Positions 61,527 through 64,000 of a stretch of 64,000 bases of DNA are shown here, in pieces. The notes below the pieces were generated by a model. The model was not told the origin of the DNA. It worked only from the letters and a program-made list of their open reading frames with translations, and searched no databases. Source of the stretch: Dyella_B humi (GTDB lineage Bacteria > Pseudomonadota > Gammaproteobacteria > Xanthomonadales > Rhodanobacteraceae); the NCBI RefSeq assembly GCF_044904605.1, contig NZ_JADIKI010000023.1:1240001-1304000 (forward strand), read 5' to 3'. The position numbers and the translations under genes were made by a program. The first letter of the stretch is position 1, and every line of letters starts with the position of its first letter.

Positions 61527-61964
61527 ATGCACGAAGCTGCCAAACGGTTTTCGGAACTACCGACCACCCAAAGGAAAGCGGCTTGCCTGCGTCTGTGTGA
61601 GCATGCTCTGCATGTGTGGGAGAAGAGCTTTCCCGAAGATCGCACGGTGAGCTATCAAGAGACGGTTGCTGGGTCGATTCAGACGCTTGATCTCGAACTC
61701 CCGCGGGACGCGCTTGCTGCCGCCAACGCCGGAGCGGACACCGCGAGTGTGGCCTCTCGCTATCGCGAGCCGCTGGTCGCACTGCAAGATGAGGACGTCG
61801 TATTGCCGAAAGACGCCGAGTTTGCCTACTACGCGATCCATAACGCATTTGAGCGATACGCTTTGGGCCGCGATATCGGCGAATGGATCATCGTCAACCA
61901 GGCGCTGTCCACCGCGCCTGATGCCATCGGTCTGCTTACCGATGTGCTGAGGGAAGCGGGTTAA
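61527..61964 (+). CDS. Small hypothetical protein, array gene 8
   Basis: A 145-residue all-helical protein: AAKRFSELPTTQRKAACLRL, VWEKSFPEDRTVSYQETV and EFAYYAIHNAFERYALGRDI. The pattern recalls helical immunity proteins such as those of colicin-type or polymorphic toxins, but no assignment is made. SD GAGGGAGA is strong. Between hairpins 7 and 8. Confidence 0.75.
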   Translation: MHEAAKRFSELPTTQRKAACLRLCEHALHVWEKSFPEDRTVSYQETVAGSIQTLDLELPRDALAAANAGADTASVASRYREPLVALQDEDVVLPKDAEFAYYAIHNAFERYALGRDIGEWIIVNQALSTAPDAIGLLTDVLREAG

Positions 61965-61970
61965 CTGGCA

Positions 61971-61995
61971 TGTCCGCTTTCGACCCAAAGTAGAC
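61971..61995. repeat. Array hairpin 8
   Basis: TGTCCGCTTTCGACCC-AAAGTAGAC. Confidence 0.8.
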
Positions 61996-62015
61996 CTTAG
62001 AACCAATGACTCGGG

Positions 62016-62237
62016 ATGAGGGTGATGCCAAGAGCCAGTATCACGGTAGTTGTGGATGATCGAGACGAAGTAGCCGCCGTTGATGCGTGGTTCGCGAAGT
62101 GGCGACCAGCGCTAACCCATGTGTCGGAGGATTTCGGATGTGGCTGTTGCGTGCATATTTGGCAGCTAGAAGGGCCTGCTGAGGCGCTCGCTGAGCTTCC
62201 TCCCTCTATCGTCTCCGGAGACGAATGGACTAACTAG
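62016..62237 (+). CDS. Small hypothetical protein, array gene 9
   Basis: A 73-residue protein with ITVVVDDRDEVAAVDAWFAK, a GCGCCVHIWQLEGP motif (CxCC) and AELPPSI near the end. The layout is that of a recurrent unnamed family of small proteins found beside toxin loci. A second ATG at 62025 is possible. The cysteines may bind metal. Function unknown. Confidence 0.7.
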   Translation: MRVMPRASITVVVDDRDEVAAVDAWFAKWRPALTHVSEDFGCGCCVHIWQLEGPAEALAELPPSIVSGDEWTN

Positions 62238-62252
62238 TGCGTAAACTTTTTT

Positions 62253-62277
62253 GGTTCGCTTCCGCCCCATAACAGAC
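62253..62277. repeat. Array hairpin 9
   Basis: GGTTCGCTTCCGCCCC-ATAACAGAC; diverged. Confidence 0.65.
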
Positions 62278-62302
62278 AGATTTGCCAAGGACAAAGAGGA
62301 CT

Positions 62303-62713
62303 ATGGCGATAGAAGTCGTCACGACAAATGATCTGATGGTCGGGTCTTCAGTGGTTATTGAAGGGGGATCGCCCAAGGGAAACTTGGTAGCCGTTTTCGA
62401 AGATGACGGCCAAACAGGCTACTTCTACGCGCTTGACATGGCCGCGGCCGGCAACCCTATTCAGGATGCTATGCACATCTACAACGTCTCTCAAATCGCA
62501 GACCGAGAGATAGCTTCGACCGTGAAGATCGGGTGGTCGAGCGACGGCCGGAAAGTCGTGCTTCTGATCAACAATCATCCACATGCCGTTTTCGATTTCG
62601 AGAACCGAAAAGGCTATTGCCGCAGCGCATTCCCTCCGGTAAGTCCGTCCCAGGACTGGTCGAAAGATGGACATGGCTGGAACAACTTGGCGATAGAGGC
62701 GCTTTTTCGGTGA
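62303..62713 (+). CDS. DUF2251-like protein
   Basis: A 136-residue protein. AVFEDDGQTGYFYALDMAAA near residue 35, AMHIYNVSQIADREI near 65, WSSDGRKVVLLINNHPHAVF near 90 and DFENRKGYCRSAFPP match DUF2251, a family often found in orphan immunity and contact-inhibition regions. Its role is not established. The SD AGAGGA is well placed before ATG 62303. Between hairpins 9 and 10. Confidence 0.8.
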   Translation: MAIEVVTTNDLMVGSSVVIEGGSPKGNLVAVFEDDGQTGYFYALDMAAAGNPIQDAMHIYNVSQIADREIASTVKIGWSSDGRKVVLLINNHPHAVFDFENRKGYCRSAFPPVSPSQDWSKDGHGWNNLAIEALFR

Positions 62714-62725
62714 CATATCAGGGGA

Positions 62726-62750
62726 TGTCCGCTTCCAACGCAAAGCAGAC
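62726..62750. repeat. Array hairpin 10
   Basis: TGTCCGCTTCCAACGC-AAAGCAGAC. Confidence 0.75.
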
Positions 62751-62816
62751 GCGGACCAGATATCCTTGATGCCACGCTTTCTTACCGTTTCAAAGGAAAA
62801 ATTTGGGGGTCGAAAT

Positions 62817-63056
62817 ATGCGCAAAATTAGCAGTTTTTCGATGATACTTTTTCTTACATTGCAACCTATGATTGCATCTTCCCAGGATGATCCCAACGTA
62901 CCCGAAGTCTGCTATCGGATCATTGATACGTACAAAGAGTGCCTCCAGCATTTGAGGATCATTGAACAGAATCGTTCGTTGGACACCACGCAATTGACAA
63001 ACAGCATGTCCAATCTGCAGAAGTTTCGGGATGCGCTAGGGCCATCGATAGGATAG
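62817..63056 (+). CDS. Small exported protein, array gene 11
   Basis: A 79-residue precursor. MRKISSFSMILFLTLQPMIA is a signal peptide, probably cut after ASS; the mature part of about 55 residues has two cysteines (EVCYRIIDTYKECLQ) and a helical C-terminus. Export would suit a periplasmic inhibitor, for example of a secreted effector, but this is inference. The SD GGGGG precedes ATG 62817; an upstream ATG at 62766 would bury the signal peptide. Lower GC than the neighbours. Confidence 0.75.
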   Translation: MRKISSFSMILFLTLQPMIASSQDDPNVPEVCYRIIDTYKECLQHLRIIEQNRSLDTTQLTNSMSNLQKFRDALGPSIG

Positions 63057-63076
63057 TGACTTCTGTGCATGTCGCT

Positions 63077-63172
63077 ATGGAAACCGGCCGACATCTTGCC
63101 TATGGAACCGGTGTCGCATATCGGCACCTCTGTGGCATTAAGCTTCCGCCAGGGACGGTCGAATACTCATAG
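63077..63172 (+). CDS. Possible 31-residue ORF, remnant or small gene
   Basis: METGRHLAYGTGVAYRHLCG then IKLPPGTVEYS. No good SD. The start overlaps an imperfect hairpin ATGTCG...CGACAT at 63069-63094 that may be a decayed array hairpin, so this is more likely the rest of a lost array gene. Confidence 0.25.
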   Translation: METGRHLAYGTGVAYRHLCGIKLPPGTVEYS

Positions 63173-63180
63173 TTACAGGG

Positions 63181-63206
63181 AGGCCGCTTTCGACCCATGG
63201 CGGACC
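63181..63206. repeat. Array hairpin 11
   Basis: AGGCCGCTTTCGACCC-ATGGCGGACC. Confidence 0.75.
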
Positions 63207-63236
63207 TAAGCCGTAAGACCAACCACAGGGGTGGGT

Positions 63237-63602
63237 ATGGACGAATCCAACGATTTGCTGGAAGCCATTCGCTCGTTGAATAGCAGGTTTCAGGTCGTAC
63301 AACGCGATCCACAACGCCTGGAGTTGGCTCTGACGTGCGTCGTGCTTGCCGGTGCGGAGGGGCCCTACGTCATACGCTTCACGTCATTTCGGGACGAATG
63401 GGCCATGGAATGGGATTCCGCGCACTCCAAATGGATCGAGCGGCCCGAGCTTTCCAGTCCCGAATTCGGACTGATTGCCGAGGCATTCGTGAAGCCGGTT
63501 CCAAGCGGTTACACGGTTAGCTTTTCAGATCGCAGTGAGCCGTTAGTGCGGTGGGGGCTTACGGCTGACGCAATTTCAATTCGTCCGGCGACTCAGGGCT
63601 GA
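63237..63602 (+). CDS. Small hypothetical protein, array gene 12
   Basis: A 121-residue soluble protein. DLLEAIRSLNSRFQVVQRDP and YVIRFTSFRDEWAMEWDSAH are the notable parts; the C-terminus (YTVSFSDRSEPLVRWGLTAD) is beta-rich. The SD CAGGGGTGG is close to ATG 63237. No family recognised. It lies between hairpin 11 and the MITE-split hairpin 12. Confidence 0.7.
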   Translation: MDESNDLLEAIRSLNSRFQVVQRDPQRLELALTCVVLAGAEGPYVIRFTSFRDEWAMEWDSAHSKWIERPELSSPEFGLIAEAFVKPVPSGYTVSFSDRSEPLVRWGLTADAISIRPATQG

Positions 63603-63643
63603 TCATTCATTTAACTTGAGCGGTGAACTACTCTGCTTTGACG

Positions 63644-63830
63644 GTCCGCTTCCGGCCGAGACTGTGTGAAAACGAAGAGCGGAATTTTTCGACGCATAAT
63701 TTTTGATCAAAATCGACGGCGTGGAGGTGATTCTGACCAACCAGAATCAGTAAGTTGATCAGATTTCGCGTAGGAGGCACGCCGTTGTTGAGCGACTAAC
63801 GTTTTCACACAGCCTGGACCCGAAGCGGAC
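63644..63830. repeat. Array hairpin 12, split by an insertion
   Basis: Left half GTCCGCTTCCGG at 63644-63655 and right half GACCCGAAGCGGAC at 63817-63830 would join into a normal copy if the 155-bp insertion between them were removed. Confidence 0.75.
63660..63814. mobile_element. MITE-like insertion
   Basis: A 155-bp segment with terminal inverted repeats GACTGTGTGAAAACG (63660-63674) and CGTTTTCACACAGCC (63800-63814), 14 of 15 bases matching. It has no ORF. Such non-coding elements are moved by a transposase encoded elsewhere. Confidence 0.75.
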
Positions 63831-63867
63831 ATCGCTGTAAATTTTCTTTAGGGTATCGAGGCGTTAA

Positions 63868-64000
63868 ATGAGTCTGGTCGATCCTAGCAATCGCCATTTC
63901 CCGGAAGCCTTTCTAACACCTAGAGAGAGAGCGAAAGCCACTCATGAACTCGCATCCTATGGAGAAGCCGCCCTGCCACTATTGCGAGCAATTCTCGACG
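63868..64000 (+). CDS. Array gene 13 (cut by the window end)
   Basis: Begins MSLVDPSNRHFPEAFLTPRE with a helical continuation (KATHELASYGEAALPLLRAI) that looks like a HEAT-type repeat. At least 44 residues are in the window. It is preceded by the split hairpin and follows the array's orientation. Confidence 0.6.
   Translation, partial: MSLVDPSNRHFPEAFLTPRERAKATHELASYGEAALPLLRAILD

Noticed and set aside
58488..64000. CRISPR array
   Set aside because: The repeated hairpins are 270-550 bp apart with genes between them, diverged in sequence, and no cas genes are present.

Overview
The window looks like a chromosome segment of a high-GC gammaproteobacterium of the Xanthomonadales, most likely Rhodanobacteraceae (Dyella, Luteibacter or Rhodanobacter type). 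The grounds are the gene order topA-dprA-LysM-def-fmt-rsmB, a lysine/alanine-rich TopA tail, and intergenic palindromes whose translation reads PHPNPLPEGERE, as is common in that order. The placement rests on gene order and sequence style, not on a database search.

Bases 1-28,560 are conserved backbone. First come an MFS transporter cut by the window edge, a DUF2784 protein, a GFA-type zinc protein, purD, an AMP-dependent ligase, tsaC, topA, dprA, a LysM protein and the overlapping def-fmt-rsmB operon. Next is an envelope-sugar block at 13.8-25.1 kb. It holds two GT39 transferases, one GT4-like and three GT2-like transferases, an O-antigen-ligase-like protein, a CDP-glycerol-transferase-like protein, a TPR protein and an LpxL-like acyltransferase. 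dtd and rpoD, with its promoter and terminator, close the backbone. Several families of palindromic repeats sit between these genes.

At 28,564-28,886 lies a tRNA-Ile(CAU) gene split just after the anticodon by a 247-nt group I intron. Immediately downstream a P4-type integrase opens a mobile island of about 28 kb, running to a degraded tRNA-3'-end-like sequence near 56,888. Near-identical pairs of GTGAGTAA boxes occur at both ends. The island carries a lipoprotein and a membrane protein, a broken AAA_13 ATPase gene, an HxlR-controlled redox cluster (hydrolase, old yellow enzyme, two SDRs, a quinone-oxidoreductase-type dehydrogenase), DUF5677, DUF932 and other phage/plasmid-type genes. It also carries two apparent anti-phage modules: a 2005-residue Avs-like STAND NTPase with a Cap4-type nuclease domain, and an ATPase + HNH pair resembling Septu. 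An AlpA/DUF3987 replication-regulation operon lies at the right end.

Right of the island a TniQ/TnsD-like remnant sits between 60-bp direct repeats and iterated 18-bp boxes, next to the 3' half of a NIF-type HAD phosphatase gene. From 58.5 kb to the window end there is a one-directional array of small genes: a barstar-like inhibitor, a DUF2251 protein and many orphan proteins. Nearly every gap holds the same about 25-bp hairpin (GTCCGCTT-YCGACCC-AAAGCGGAC type), one copy of which is split by a MITE-like insertion. The array resembles a cassette collection of immunity-like genes and is the least explained part of the window.
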